This document shows, in pieces, positions 26,109 to 35,082 of a stretch of DNA of 64,000 nt. This DNA is from Thalassovita sp. (GTDB taxonomy: Bacteria; Pseudomonadota; Alphaproteobacteria; Rhodobacterales; Rhodobacteraceae), in contig CP051233.1 in the NCBI GenBank assembly GCA_017792425.1, forward strand, positions 3,249,998 through 3,313,997, read 5' to 3'. Every line of letters begins with the position of its first letter. Position 1 is the first letter of the stretch. The notes beneath the pieces are model-generated. The model did no database searches and had not been told where the DNA came from. It saw only the letters and a list, made by a program, of their open reading frames with translations. A program made the position numbers and the translations under genes.

Positions 26109-27386
26109 TCAGTAGTTCGACTTGATCTGAACGCAACTGCTGGTCTGGGTGTTGTACATGCCGCAACCCAAGGCTTCCCAATCCGACTTCAGGACAGCCG
26201 ATTCCGGCAGGAAGTCAGTCCAGGCGTCGCCGGGAACTTCGCTGGTCTGGCTGATGATGTCGAACTGACCATCGGCCTGGATTTCACCGATCAGGACCGG
26301 CTTGGTCAGGTGATGGTTGGGCAGCATCTTGGCGGTGCCACCGGTCAGGTTCGGCACTTCGATGCCATACATCTTGGCGCGGACAGCGTCGACGTCGGTG
26401 GTGCCGGCAGCTTCGACAGCCTTGATGTACATATTGAAACCGATCACGTGCGCTTCCATCGGGTCGTTGGTTACGCGGTCTTCACCCATGCGGGCCTTCC
26501 ACGACTTAACGAATTCGGCGTTGATGTCCGATTCAGCCGACTGGAAGTAGTTCCAGGCCGCCAGGTGGCCCACGAGGTTAGAGGTGTCCAGACCGGCCAG
26601 CTCTTCTTCACCAACCGAAAATGCCACGACGGGGATGTCATCAGCCGACACGCCAGCGGCGGCCAGTTCCTTGTAGAAACCGATGTTGGCGTCGCCGTTG
26701 ATCGTGCTGATCACGCCGACTTTCTTGCCGTCCGCACCCAGCGCAACAACGTCAGCAACGATCTTCGACCAGTCAGAGTGACCAAAGGGGGTGTAGTTGA
26801 CGAAGATGTCTTCCTTGGCGATGCCCTTGGACACCAGATAGCTTTCCAGGATGTTGTTGGTGGTACGCGGATAGACATAGTCGGTACCCAGCAGCGCAAA
26901 TTTCTCGACGCCCAGTTCTTCCAGGAAGTAATCCGTCGCCGGGATCGCCTGCTGGTTCGGGGCAGCGCCGGTGTAGAACACGTTCTTCGACGATTCCTCG
27001 CCTTCGTACTGGACCGGATAGAACATCAGGCCATTCAGTTCCTCGATCACCGGCAGAACCGATTTACGCGACACCGAGGTCCAGCAGCCAAAAATCACGT
27101 CCACATCCTGCACGGTCAGCAGTTCGCGCGCCTTTTCAGCGAACAGCGGCCAGTCCGACGCCGGATCTACAACGACGGCTTCCAGCTTTTTGCCCAGCAC
27201 GCCGCCCTTGGCGTTCTGTTCGTCAATCAACATCAGCATGGTGTCTTTCAGCGTGGTTTCCGAAATCGCCATCGTACCGGACAGCGAATGCAGCACGCCG
27301 ACCTTGATGGTATCCTCGGCTGCGAAAGCCGGAGCGGTCAGGCTCAGGCTCAGGGCACCTGCCAGAGTGGCTTTGAGTAGGTTCAT
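26109..27386 (-). CDS. urtA: Urea ABC transporter substrate-binding protein UrtA
   Basis: 425 residues. Signal peptide ending APAFA (residue 22), then AEDTIKVGVLHSLSGTMAIS, the signature start of UrtA/FmdD. Further UrtA features: GCWTSVSRKSVLPVIEELNG, FYPVQYEGEESSKNVFYTGA, SDWSKIVADV and a C-terminal Cys pair region (GCGMYNTQTSSCVQ). Periplasmic urea receptor. First gene of the operon, facing away from the urease genes. Usually nitrogen-controlled; a shared intergenic region with ureD fits co-regulation. Confidence 0.95.
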   Translation of the reverse strand: MNLLKATLAGALSLSLTAPAFAAEDTIKVGVLHSLSGTMAISETTLKDTMLMLIDEQNAKGGVLGKKLEAVVVDPASDWPLFAEKARELLTVQDVDVIFGCWTSVSRKSVLPVIEELNGLMFYPVQYEGEESSKNVFYTGAAPNQQAIPATDYFLEELGVEKFALLGTDYVYPRTTNNILESYLVSKGIAKEDIFVNYTPFGHSDWSKIVADVVALGADGKKVGVISTINGDANIGFYKELAAAGVSADDIPVVAFSVGEEELAGLDTSNLVGHLAAWNYFQSAESDINAEFVKSWKARMGEDRVTNDPMEAHVIGFNMYIKAVEAAGTTDVDAVRAKMYGIEVPNLTGGTAKMLPNHHLTKPVLIGEIQADGQFDIISQTSEVPGDAWTDFLPESAVLKSDWEALGCGMYNTQTSSCVQIKSNY

Positions 27387-27767
27387 GTCATCCTCCAGGT
27401 GCGGGAAAGCAGGCTTGGCCTTGCATCAGACAGGCCAAAGCCATACCTGAACCCCGCAACAGTCTGTTGTTGCACCAGTGTGGGCGGCCGGTCAGATTTC
27501 CACGTCGCATCGGTCGTCCACACACCCCGGCATTTTGCGCATTTCCGTTCGCGACCCGGGCAGCCACAGCAAAGGCATTCCCCTACCGGCCCGCAAACAG
27601 GCAGCAAGTTTCTGGTGCCGCATTGCAGTCATTTGCCTAATCTTTAGGCCAAGTTTGTTTTGGCTGCCTTATTTTGTGGCAGGTAAGACGCCAGATTGAC
27701 CGTTCAGCCCGGAAATTGTGCATCACGCTTTGCCTTGCTGCCCCTGTGTGCGACTCGTGACGCAACG
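27387..27767. promoter_or_regulatory. Shared control region between urtA and ureD
   Basis: 381 bp between divergent operons, AT-richer in its right half (27600-27700). It contains a perfect 13-bp palindrome CAACAGTCTGTTG (27457-27469), 70 bp upstream of urtA. I saw no convincing sigma-54 TGGCAC-N5-TTGC promoter. An in-frame TTG at 27696 could extend ureD but lacks support. Control by nitrogen status is inference from gene function. Confidence 0.45.
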
Positions 27768-28619
27768 ATGGAGGGGATCATTTCGACGCTGGAACACATA
27801 CGGCCCGCCACGGAAACCGCCGCTCAGCCCCGTGCAGAAGGGCGGGCGTTGATCCGTTCCAAACTGCGGGATGGCGCGTCGGTGCTGGCCGATCTGAAAA
27901 CCCAGGGCTGTCTGAAAATGCTGTTCCCGCGCGGGTCCGGTGACCGGCTGACTGGGGTGTTCCTGAATACTGCAGGCGGAATCACGGGCGGAGACCGGCT
28001 TTCGTTCGACGCCGCCGCGCTGCAAGGGTCGCGTCTGGCCCTGACGACCCAAGCGGCGGAACGGATCTATCGCGCGCAGCCCGGACAGGTGGGGCAGGTG
28101 CGCAACCGGCTGACCATCGCGGACGGCGCACGTCTGGATTGGCTGCCGCAGGAAACCATCCTGTTCGATCACGGCGCGCTGGACCGCAGCCTGAGCGTGG
28201 ATATGGCCCCCGGCGCACGTCTGCTGGCGGTGGAAACACTGATCCTTGGCCGCAGCGCGATGGGCGAGGCACTGTCCGCAACCCACCTGACGGACCGAAT
28301 CCGTGTCCGCAAGGGCGCGGAACTGGTCTTTGCCGACACCCTGCGGATGGGTTCTGACACTCTGCCCCGCCTGCCCGGACAGGCCATGCTGGGTGGGGCG
28401 CTGGCGCTGGCTTCTGTCCTGTTCATAGCGCCAGAGGCAGAGGCGCATCTGCCCGCGCTGCGCGACATGCTGCCCGGTACCGGTGGCGTGTCGCTGGTCC
28501 GCCCCGGCGTGCTGTTCGCCCGTCTTGTCGCACCTGACAGCCATGACCTGCGCCGATCCCTGATCCCCGTTCTGACCCATCTGAACGATGCCCAACTGCC
28601 CCGAACCTGGATGATCTGA
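27768..28619 (+). CDS. ureD: Urease accessory protein UreD
   Basis: 283 residues from the ATG at 27768 (MEGIISTLEHIRPAT); a TTG start 72 bp upstream is possible. Seen: the UreD core LFPRGSGDRLTGVFLNTAGG, GGDRLSFDAA, TTQAAERIYR and LPQETILFDHGALDR. UreD forms the scaffold with UreF and UreG that loads nickel and CO2 into apo-urease. First gene of the urease operon; ureA follows 2 bp later. Confidence 0.92.
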   Translation: MEGIISTLEHIRPATETAAQPRAEGRALIRSKLRDGASVLADLKTQGCLKMLFPRGSGDRLTGVFLNTAGGITGGDRLSFDAAALQGSRLALTTQAAERIYRAQPGQVGQVRNRLTIADGARLDWLPQETILFDHGALDRSLSVDMAPGARLLAVETLILGRSAMGEALSATHLTDRIRVRKGAELVFADTLRMGSDTLPRLPGQAMLGGALALASVLFIAPEAEAHLPALRDMLPGTGGVSLVRPGVLFARLVAPDSHDLRRSLIPVLTHLNDAQLPRTWMI

Positions 28620-28621
28620 CC

Positions 28622-28924
28622 ATGAACCTGACCCCGCGTGAAAAAGACAAGCTGCTGATCGCCCTGGCCGCCGACATCGCCCGCAAGCGCCTGGCGCGCG
28701 GCGTAAAGCTGAACCACCCCGAGGCAATCGCCCTGATCACCGACGCCGTTGTCGAAGGCGCGCGCGACGGGCGCAGCGTGGCCGACATGATGGAGGCCGG
28801 CGCCCGCGTGATCACCCGCGACCAATGTATGGAGGGCATCCCCGAGATGATCCACGAAGTACAGGTCGAAGCCACCTTTCCCGATGGCACGAAACTGGTG
28901 ACCGTCCACAACCCCATTCGCTGA
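28622..28924 (+). CDS. ureA: Urease gamma subunit UreA
   Basis: 100 residues, the normal length. Begins MNLTPREKDKLLIALAADIA and contains KLNHPEAIALITDAVVEGAR and MEGIPEMIHEVQVEATFPDG, all conserved in UreA. Structural subunit of the cytoplasmic (alpha-beta-gamma)3 urease. Tight spacing to ureD shows co-transcription. Confidence 0.97.
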   Translation: MNLTPREKDKLLIALAADIARKRLARGVKLNHPEAIALITDAVVEGARDGRSVADMMEAGARVITRDQCMEGIPEMIHEVQVEATFPDGTKLVTVHNPIR

Positions 28925-28935
28925 AAGGAACTGCC

Positions 28936-29100
28936 ATGAAAAGCCTTGTCGCCTTTGTCCTGATCCTGTCCGCCGCGCCCGTCTGGGCGCATGACGGGAT
29001 GCACCTGCACCCGCATGCCGATCATGCCAGTTGGCTGCCCCTGCTGGCCGGATCGCTGGCCATCGGCACCGCTGCGCTGATCGCGTGGGTGCGTAAATGA
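28936..29100 (+). CDS. Tiny His-rich membrane protein between ureA and ureB
   Basis: 54 residues: an N-terminal signal or membrane helix (MKSLVAFVLILSAAPVWA), then a His-rich stretch HDGMHLHPHADH, then a second hydrophobic helix (about 33-49) and WVRK. It has an AAAGGAA ribosome site 7 nt before the ATG, and its stop overlaps the ureB start by ATGA (29097-29100), so it is translated as part of the operon. Five His within 12 residues on the periplasmic side suggest nickel binding, as in HupE/UreJ-type N-termini. It is too short to be a full HupE/UreJ transporter. Function unknown. Confidence 0.7.
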   Translation: MKSLVAFVLILSAAPVWAHDGMHLHPHADHASWLPLLAGSLAIGTAALIAWVRK

Positions 29101-29402
29101 TCCCCGGCGAACTGTTCCCCGCCGACGGAGACCTGACCCTGAATGAGGGCCGCGAGGCACTGGTGCTGATGGTCGCCAACACCGGCGACCGGCCGGTGCA
29201 GGTGGGCAGCCACTATCATTTCTTTGAAACCAACCCGGCGCTGGATTTCGACCGCGCCGCCGCCCGTGGCATGCGGCTGGACATCGCCGCTGGCACCGCC
29301 GTGCGGTTCGAACCCGGCCAGCGACGAGAGGTGACGCTGGTCCCGATATCCGGCGGGCGCACTGTCTTTGGGTTCAATCAAAGGGTCATGGGGGCGCTGT
29401 AA
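29097..29402 (+). CDS. ureB: Urease beta subunit UreB
   Basis: 101 residues. Begins MIPGELFPADGDLTLNEGRE and contains VQVGSHYHFFETNPALDFDR, AAGTAVRFEPGQRREVTLVP and GFNQRVMGAL, all diagnostic of UreB. The start is coupled by ATGA to the small His-rich gene. Confidence 0.97.
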   Translation: MIPGELFPADGDLTLNEGREALVLMVANTGDRPVQVGSHYHFFETNPALDFDRAAARGMRLDIAAGTAVRFEPGQRREVTLVPISGGRTVFGFNQRVMGAL

Positions 29403-29406
29403 GCTG

Positions 29407-29517
29407 ATGACTGATGCGACCACATCCGCCCAGCACAGGTTCGCGCCCGCCCTGAGGGGCGGATCGGGCGCGCACCGATCAAACGTTCTTGCCGTATTCA
29501 AACCGGAGGCCCCCTGA
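29407..29517 (+). CDS. Possible 36-codon ORF filling the ureB-ureC gap
   Basis: An ATG 5 nt after the ureB stop opens a 36-residue frame (begins MTDATTSAQHRFAPALRGGS) whose TGA overlaps the ureC ATG as TGATG. It may serve to couple ureC translation to ureB, or may be chance. No homologue is recognised and the composition (Ala, Arg, Pro) is uninformative. An 8-bp stem CGCGCCCG / CGGGCGCG (29442-29449 / 29465-29472) lies within it. Confidence 0.3.
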   Translation: MTDATTSAQHRFAPALRGGSGAHRSNVLAVFKPEAP

Positions 29518-31226
29518 TGCCCGCCAAAATCTCCCGCGCTGACTATGCCGCCATGTATGGCCCCACCACCGGCGACCGGCTGCGGCTGGCCGATACAGAC
29601 CTGATCATCCAGGTGGAACGCGATCTCACCACCTATGGCGAAGAGGTCAAGTTCGGCGGCGGCAAGGTAATCCGCGACGGCATGGGGCAAAGCCAGGCCA
29701 CCCGCGCTGCCGGGGCCGTGGACACGGTGATCACCAATGCCCTGATCGTGGATCATACCGGTATCTACAAGGCCGACGTGGGCCTGAAGAACGGGCGCAT
29801 CGCCAAGATCGGCAAGGCAGGCAACCCCGACACCCAACCGGGCGTGGACATCATCGTCGGCCCCGGCACCGAGGCGATCGCGGGCGAGGGTAAGATCCTG
29901 ACCGCGGGCGGGTTCGACAGCCACATCCACTATATCTGCCCGCAGCAGATCGAGGACGCGCTGCATTCCGGCCTGACCACCATGCTGGGCGGCGGCACCG
30001 GCCCCGCGCATGGCACGCTGGCCACCACTTGCACCCCCGGCCCTTGGCATATCGGGCGGATGCTGCAAGCCGCCGATGCCTTTCCGATGAACCTGGCCTT
30101 TGCCGGCAAGGGCAACGCCAGCCTGCCCGCCGCGCTGGAGGAGCAGGTCCGCGCCGGCGCCTGCGCCCTGAAACTGCACGAGGATTGGGGCACCACCCCC
30201 GCCGCAATCGACTGCTGCCTCGGCGTGGCCGACGCGATGGATGTGCAGGTGATGATCCACACCGACACGCTGAACGAATCCGGCTTTGTCGAGCACACCG
30301 TCAAGGCCATGAAGGGCCGCACCATCCATGCCTTCCATACCGAGGGCGCGGGCGGCGGTCACGCCCCCGACATCATCAAGATCTGCGGCGAAAGCTTCGT
30401 GCTGCCGTCATCCACCAACCCCACGCGCCCGTTTACCGTGAACACCGTCGATGAACACCTCGATATGCTGATGGTCTGCCACCACTTGGACAAATCCATC
30501 CCCGAGGACGTGGCCTTTGCCGAAAGCCGCATCCGCCGCGAAACCATCGCGGCCGAGGATATCCTGCACGACATGGGCGCGTTTTCCATCATCGCGTCGG
30601 ACAGCCAAGCCATGGGCCGCGTCGGCGAAGTGCTGATCCGCACCTGGCAGACCGCCGACAAGATGAAGAAACAGCGCGGCCGCCTGTCCGAGGAAACCGG
30701 CGACAACGACAATTTCCGCGTCCGTCGCTACATCGCGAAATACACGATCAACCCGGCCATCGCGCATGGCATCAGCCACGAAATCGGCAGTATCGAGGAA
30801 GGCAAGCGCGCCGATCTGGTGCTGTGGAACCCGGCCTTCTTTGGCGTCAAACCGGAAATGGTGCTGATGTCCGGCACCATCGTGATGGCGCAGATGGGCG
30901 ATCCCAACGCCTCGATCCCGACGCCGCAGCCGGTTTATTCGCGCCCGATGTTCGGGGCCTATGGCCGCTCGGTCGAACATTCCGCCGTCGTGTTCGTGTC
31001 CGAGGCCGCGCAGGCCGACAGCATCCGCGAAAAGCTGGGGCTGGCGAAACAGACTGTCGCCGTCCAGAACACCCGCCAGATCGGCAAGACCGACCTGAAA
31101 CTGAATGACGCCCTGCCCCATATCGAGGTGCACCCCGAAACCTACGAGGTCCGCGCAGACGGTGAGTTGCTGACCTGCCAACCCGCCACGGTCCTGCCGA
31201 TGGCGCAACGCTACTTCATGTTCTGA
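29517..31226 (+). CDS. ureC: Urease alpha (catalytic) subunit UreC
   Basis: 569 residues, full length. All nickel-site residues are present, at +2 relative to Klebsiella numbering: H136 and H138 (DSHIHY), carbamylated K219 (CALKLHEDWG), H248 (MIHTD), H274 (HAFHTEGAGGGH), D362 (IIASDSQAMG), and the active-site flap with C321-H322 (VCHHLDKSIPEDVAF). Hydrolyses urea to ammonia and carbamate in the cytoplasm. A GGAGG-like ribosome site (CCGGAGG) precedes the ATG. Confidence 0.98.
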   Translation: MPAKISRADYAAMYGPTTGDRLRLADTDLIIQVERDLTTYGEEVKFGGGKVIRDGMGQSQATRAAGAVDTVITNALIVDHTGIYKADVGLKNGRIAKIGKAGNPDTQPGVDIIVGPGTEAIAGEGKILTAGGFDSHIHYICPQQIEDALHSGLTTMLGGGTGPAHGTLATTCTPGPWHIGRMLQAADAFPMNLAFAGKGNASLPAALEEQVRAGACALKLHEDWGTTPAAIDCCLGVADAMDVQVMIHTDTLNESGFVEHTVKAMKGRTIHAFHTEGAGGGHAPDIIKICGESFVLPSSTNPTRPFTVNTVDEHLDMLMVCHHLDKSIPEDVAFAESRIRRETIAAEDILHDMGAFSIIASDSQAMGRVGEVLIRTWQTADKMKKQRGRLSEETGDNDNFRVRRYIAKYTINPAIAHGISHEIGSIEEGKRADLVLWNPAFFGVKPEMVLMSGTIVMAQMGDPNASIPTPQPVYSRPMFGAYGRSVEHSAVVFVSEAAQADSIREKLGLAKQTVAVQNTRQIGKTDLKLNDALPHIEVHPETYEVRADGELLTCQPATVLPMAQRYFMF

Positions 31227-31233
31227 GGATCAG

Positions 31234-31737
31234 ATGACCCTGCCAACCGCCCATACCGTCCTGCACGAAAGCGATGCCAAGGCGCATGACCTTGTCACCC
31301 TGACCTACGAGGAACGGTTTCTGCGCCGCAAGGTGCTGACCACGGTGCATGACCAACGCTTTCTGGTCGATCTGGAACACACGATCTCGGTGGATCACGG
31401 TAGCTTGTTCCAGTTGGACGACGGCCGCCTGATCGAGGTGATCGCCGCCGAGGAAAACCTGCTTCAGGTGACGGGCGCTGACCTGCCCCGCCTGGCCTGG
31501 CATATCGGCAACCGGCACACCCCCTGCCAGATCGAGGACGGACGCCTGTTGATCCAGCGCGATCATGTCATCATGGCGATGCTGTCCCATCTGGGGGCCA
31601 ACGTGACAGAGGTTTGCGAGCCCTTCACGCCCGAAGGCGGGGCTTATGGGCACGGGCGCACCCATTCGCACGACCACGGCAAGACGCTGCACAGCCATTC
31701 CAGGGACCAAGGACATCATCACCACCATGATCACTGA
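31234..31737 (+). CDS. ureE: Urease accessory metallochaperone UreE
   Basis: 167 residues. The N-terminal peptide-binding domain has LTYEERFLRRKVL; the central metal domain has LPRLAWHIGNRHTPCQIE and IQRDHVIMAMLSHLGANV, with the dimer-interface His of UreE. The tail is His-rich (HGRTHSHDHGKTLHSH and a terminal HHHHHDH), a nickel store seen in many UreE proteins. Delivers Ni2+ to UreG. Overlaps ureF by 11 bp. Confidence 0.95.
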   Translation: MTLPTAHTVLHESDAKAHDLVTLTYEERFLRRKVLTTVHDQRFLVDLEHTISVDHGSLFQLDDGRLIEVIAAEENLLQVTGADLPRLAWHIGNRHTPCQIEDGRLLIQRDHVIMAMLSHLGANVTEVCEPFTPEGGAYGHGRTHSHDHGKTLHSHSRDQGHHHHHDH

Positions 31738-32371
31738 CACGGCCCTTCTGACGCTGGCGCAATGGCTGTCGCCCGCCTATCCGGTGGGGGCGTTCAGCTA
31801 TAGCCACGGGCTGGAATGGGCTGTCGAGAACGCGCAGGTGACGGATGCGGGCAGTTTCAGCAATTGGTTGGGGGACGTGTTGCAACATGGAAGCGGTCGG
31901 AACGACGCGATCCTGCTGGGGTGCGCCTACCGGGCCGGTGCTGATGACTTGTCGGAAATCGACGCCACCGCCCGCGCCTTTGCCCCTTCGGCGGAACGCC
32001 TGCTGGAGACAGAGCAGCAAGGTGCGGCATTCGGCCGGACCACCGAAGCGATCTGGGGCGACTGCCCGCCCGGCCTGACCTACCCTGTGGCCGTTGGCCA
32101 TGCCGCCGCCCGTCACGGCCTGCCGCTGTTGCAGACCTGCGCGATGTACCTGCACAGTTTTGCCTCCAACCTGACCTCTGCCGCGATCCGGCTGGTGCCG
32201 CTGGGCCAGACCGAGGGACAGGCGCTCTTGTCGTCGCTAGCCCCGCTGTGCGCCGTGGTCGCCAGTGAAACCGCGACCCAGACGCTGGACGACCTAGGTG
32301 GGATGGCGGTGCTGGCCGACATCGCATCCATGAAACACGAAACCCAATACACAAGGCTTTTCCGCTCATGA
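31727..32371 (+). CDS. ureF: Urease accessory protein UreF
   Basis: 214 residues from the ATG at 31727, inside the ureE His tail. Seen: LTLAQWLSPAYPVGAFSYSH (the UreF start motif), GLEWAVENAQV, and the C-terminal LTSAAIRLVPLGQTEGQALL. Acts with UreD and UreG as a fidelity factor in nickel insertion. Overlaps ureG by ATGA (32368-32371). Confidence 0.94.
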   Translation: MITDTALLTLAQWLSPAYPVGAFSYSHGLEWAVENAQVTDAGSFSNWLGDVLQHGSGRNDAILLGCAYRAGADDLSEIDATARAFAPSAERLLETEQQGAAFGRTTEAIWGDCPPGLTYPVAVGHAAARHGLPLLQTCAMYLHSFASNLTSAAIRLVPLGQTEGQALLSSLAPLCAVVASETATQTLDDLGGMAVLADIASMKHETQYTRLFRS

Positions 32372-32991
32372 ACTCTCCTTTCGGTCCTCTTCGTATCGGA
32401 ATTGGCGGCCCGGTCGGCGCGGGGAAAACCACGCTGACGGCGCAGTTGTGCAAGGCGCTGTCGGGCCGCTATTCCATCGGCGCGATCACCAATGACATCT
32501 ATACCCAAGAGGACGCCGAGGCACTGATGCGGATGCAGGTGCTGCCGCAGGACCGGATCATCGGGGTGGAAACCGGTGGTTGCCCACATACCGCGATCCG
32601 CGAGGATGCTTCTATCAACCTGGCGGCGGTGGACGAGATGCGCAAACGCCACCCAGAGGTGGAAATCGTGCTGATCGAAAGCGGCGGCGACAACCTGTCG
32701 GCCACCTTCAGCCCAGAACTGGCGGATCTGACCCTGTATGTGATCGACGTGGCCGCGGGCGAGGAAATCCCACGCAAGGGAGGCCCTGCCATCACAAAAT
32801 CCGACGTGCTGATCATCAACAAGACGGACTTGGCGCCGCATGTAGGCGCCTCGCTAGAGGTGATGGAGCGTGACGCCACCCGGATGCGGGCGGGCAAACC
32901 CTTTGTCTTTACGCAACTGCGTCATGGCAAAGGGGTGGATGACATCATCGCCCTGATCGAACAGATCGGCGGGCTGTCCGCCGCCGCCTGA
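32368..32991 (+). CDS. ureG: Urease accessory GTPase UreG
   Basis: 207 residues. P-loop GGPVGAGKTTLT with K20, the metal-binding C-P-H motif (VETGGCPHTAIREDAS), FIESGGDN-type switch (VLIESGGDNLSATFSPEL) and base motif NKTDLAPHVG. SIMIBI-class GTPase that dimerises with nickel and drives urease maturation. Last gene of the operon. Confidence 0.97.
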   Translation: MNSPFGPLRIGIGGPVGAGKTTLTAQLCKALSGRYSIGAITNDIYTQEDAEALMRMQVLPQDRIIGVETGGCPHTAIREDASINLAAVDEMRKRHPEVEIVLIESGGDNLSATFSPELADLTLYVIDVAAGEEIPRKGGPAITKSDVLIINKTDLAPHVGASLEVMERDATRMRAGKPFVFTQLRHGKGVDDIIALIEQIGGLSAAA

Positions 32992-33005
32992 TCCCCCAAA
33001 CAAAA

Positions 33006-33023
33006 CGCGCCCCGAAGGGCGCG
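33006..33023. terminator. Hairpin after ureG
   Basis: A 7-bp stem CGCGCCC / GGGCGCG with CGAA tetraloop between convergent ureG and the LysR gene. There is no strong T-run on either side, so termination may be weak or Rho-assisted. Confidence 0.5.
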
Positions 33024-33049
33024 CAGTTGGGGAGGAATTCTGTTTCCGC

Positions 33050-33955
33050 TTACCAGTCGTTCGGGCCTTTTTCGGCGAACTTGTGCACCAGGAAGTCAAT
33101 GAAGGCGCGCACCTTGGGCTGGGTAAACCGGCCGGGCGGGTAAACCGCGTAGATACCGTGGGATTCGGTCGGCAGATCGGGAATGGCATCTTCGACCAGG
33201 CCCTTGTCCATCGCGTCGGCATAGAGGAACGAATGCAGGTAGGCGATCCCCAGCCCGGACACGGCGGCGTTTAGCAGGGATTGACCGTCATTCACGCTCA
33301 GCCAGCCGGCAGTGCGAACCTGACGCTTTTCACCCGAAGGCGCGGTCAGCTTCCACATGTTGCCGTTGGACTGGCTGGAATAATGCAACAGCTTGTGTTC
33401 GTTCAGGTCGTCGATCTTGGTCGGGCGACCGTATTTTTCGAAATAGGCGGGGGCGGCGATCATCCGCTTGGTGGTTTCGGTCAGCTTGCGGGCGCGCAGG
33501 GTGCTGTCCTCAAGCTCTCCGATACGGATGGCCATGTCGAACCCTTCGCTGATCAGTTCGACGTAGCGGTTGTTCAGCACCATGTTCACGGTGATGTCCG
33601 GGAATTCGGCCAGGAATTCACCCAGCACCGGCGACAGGTGATTGACCCCGAAATCGGTGGCAACGCTGATCCGCAGCAGGCCCGAGGGCGCCGATTGCAT
33701 AGAGGTGACCAACGCGTCAGCCTCACCCGCGTCATTCAGCACGCGGCGGGCGCGGTCATAATAGGCCAGCCCGATCTCGGTCGGCGAAACGCGGCGGGTG
33801 GTGCGGTTCAGCAGGCGGGCGCCAAGGCGGGCTTCAAGACTGGAAACATGCTTGGACACAGCGGACTTGGATATGCCCATCTTCTTGGCTGCGTCTGTGA
33901 ATCCACCCTGATCCACCACGGTGGCGAAGGCTTCCATTTCGGTCAGGCGGTCCAT
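33050..33955 (-). CDS. LysR-type transcriptional regulator
   Basis: 301 residues from the ATG at 33955 (MDRLTEMEAFATVVDQGGFT). N-terminal winged HTH includes AAKKMGISKSAVSKHVSSLE and RLLNRTTRRVSPTEIG, the form of the CrgA/DmlR group. Effector domain from about residue 90 (GLLRISVATDFGVNHLSPVL). Convergent with ureG; the next gene upstream, an AEC transporter on the same strand 146 bp away, may be its target. Ligand unknown. Confidence 0.88.
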   Translation of the reverse strand: MDRLTEMEAFATVVDQGGFTDAAKKMGISKSAVSKHVSSLEARLGARLLNRTTRRVSPTEIGLAYYDRARRVLNDAGEADALVTSMQSAPSGLLRISVATDFGVNHLSPVLGEFLAEFPDITVNMVLNNRYVELISEGFDMAIRIGELEDSTLRARKLTETTKRMIAAPAYFEKYGRPTKIDDLNEHKLLHYSSQSNGNMWKLTAPSGEKRQVRTAGWLSVNDGQSLLNAAVSGLGIAYLHSFLYADAMDKGLVEDAIPDLPTESHGIYAVYPPGRFTQPKVRAFIDFLVHKFAEKGPNDW

Positions 33956-34101
33956 GCTCGATACCCTTGCGTCTGCTTTTCTCAACCTCAGGTATGGCGG
34001 CAGAATGGGGCGCGACTGGGGCATCAGCCGGACAATATCGGGGTTTTGTCACGAACCGTTTGCGGCACGGAAACAGGGAAACAATCCGCTTGGGCTTGGC
34101 G

Positions 34102-35016
34102 TCAGCCCAGGAAAACAAGCTCTGCCAGCGTGATCCAGACCGGAAGCGTCGCGGCGGACAGCAGGGTCGTCTGCGCCACCAGCGTGGCCGAAAGTTCCCG
34201 GTTCGCGCCGAAACCGGCGGCCAGTACATGCGCGGCGGACGCGGTGGGAAGGGCGGCGAACAGCACCAGAGTGGCGGCCATGCGGGGATCTGCGCGCAAG
34301 GCCATGCAAGCGGTGAATGTGATCGCGGGGGCCAGCAGCAGCTTGGTGGCGACAATGATGCCGCTGAACCGATCCAGCCGCGCCAGCGCGCCCCAGTTCA
34401 TCGTCGCCCCGACCGAAATCAGTGCCACCGGGATCGCAGCGCGGGCCAGCATTTCCAGCGGGGCCATCAGCGGCGCGGGGATGGTGATGCCCGATAGCCC
34501 GACGATCACCCCGGACACGGATGCGATCAGGAACGGGTTGGTCAGCACGCGGGTGACGGTGTTGCGCAGGCTGCCGCTGCCACGCGACAGGGCAGAGACG
34601 GCAAAGAGGTTCGCCACCGGGATCGCCATGCCAACTGCGACGGCCAGGATACCGACCGGCCTTGCGGACAGGGTTTCGATCGCCACGAACCCCAAGGCGG
34701 TGTTGAAGCGCCAGGCGGTCTGCCATGCGCCGGCGAAATCGGTGAAGCTGGCAGGGCCAAAACGGCGGGCGGCATAGCTGATCGTCAAAGCAACAAAGAG
34801 GATCGCCCAGACGGCGGGGCCGATTTGCAGGATGTCGGCAACCGCGATGGGGCGGCTGGAGGCGGCGACGAAAATCAGGGTGGGAAACAGGATTTCAAAG
34901 TTGAGCTTGTCCAGCCCCTGCCAGGCGTTCACCGACAGGCGGTTGCGGATCAGGCCGCCCAGGATGACCATCAGGAAACTGGGTAACAGGCCCAGCAGGA
35001 TTGTCAGAAAGACCAT
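34102..35016 (-). CDS. AEC family (auxin efflux carrier-like) transporter
   Basis: 304 residues with about ten hydrophobic helices in two inverted halves. Begins MVFLTILLGLLPSFLMVILG and contains FLIASVSGVIVGLSGITIPA, typical of the AEC/Mem_trans family. Bacterial members export or import small organic acids such as malonate or malate. Inner membrane. The substrate is not deducible. Confidence 0.85.
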   Translation of the reverse strand: MVFLTILLGLLPSFLMVILGGLIRNRLSVNAWQGLDKLNFEILFPTLIFVAASSRPIAVADILQIGPAVWAILFVALTISYAARRFGPASFTDFAGAWQTAWRFNTALGFVAIETLSARPVGILAVAVGMAIPVANLFAVSALSRGSGSLRNTVTRVLTNPFLIASVSGVIVGLSGITIPAPLMAPLEMLARAAIPVALISVGATMNWGALARLDRFSGIIVATKLLLAPAITFTACMALRADPRMAATLVLFAALPTASAAHVLAAGFGANRELSATLVAQTTLLSAATLPVWITLAELVFLG

Positions 35017-35082
35017 GTTTTTCCCTCGCGCAGACCCATCTAGACCCGCGCGAGGCGAGGTTCAAACCTTATTTACAAGGCC

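Noticed and set aside
27457..27469. 13-bp palindrome CAACAGTCTGTTG as a known nitrogen regulator site
   Set aside because: It does not resemble the NtrC or sigma-54 consensus that I know, so it is listed only as a palindrome.
27696..27767. Extended TTG start for UreD
   Set aside because: The extra 24 residues (Cys/Leu/Arg-rich) do not look like UreD, and the ATG at 27768 gives a normal length. It remains a low-probability alternative.
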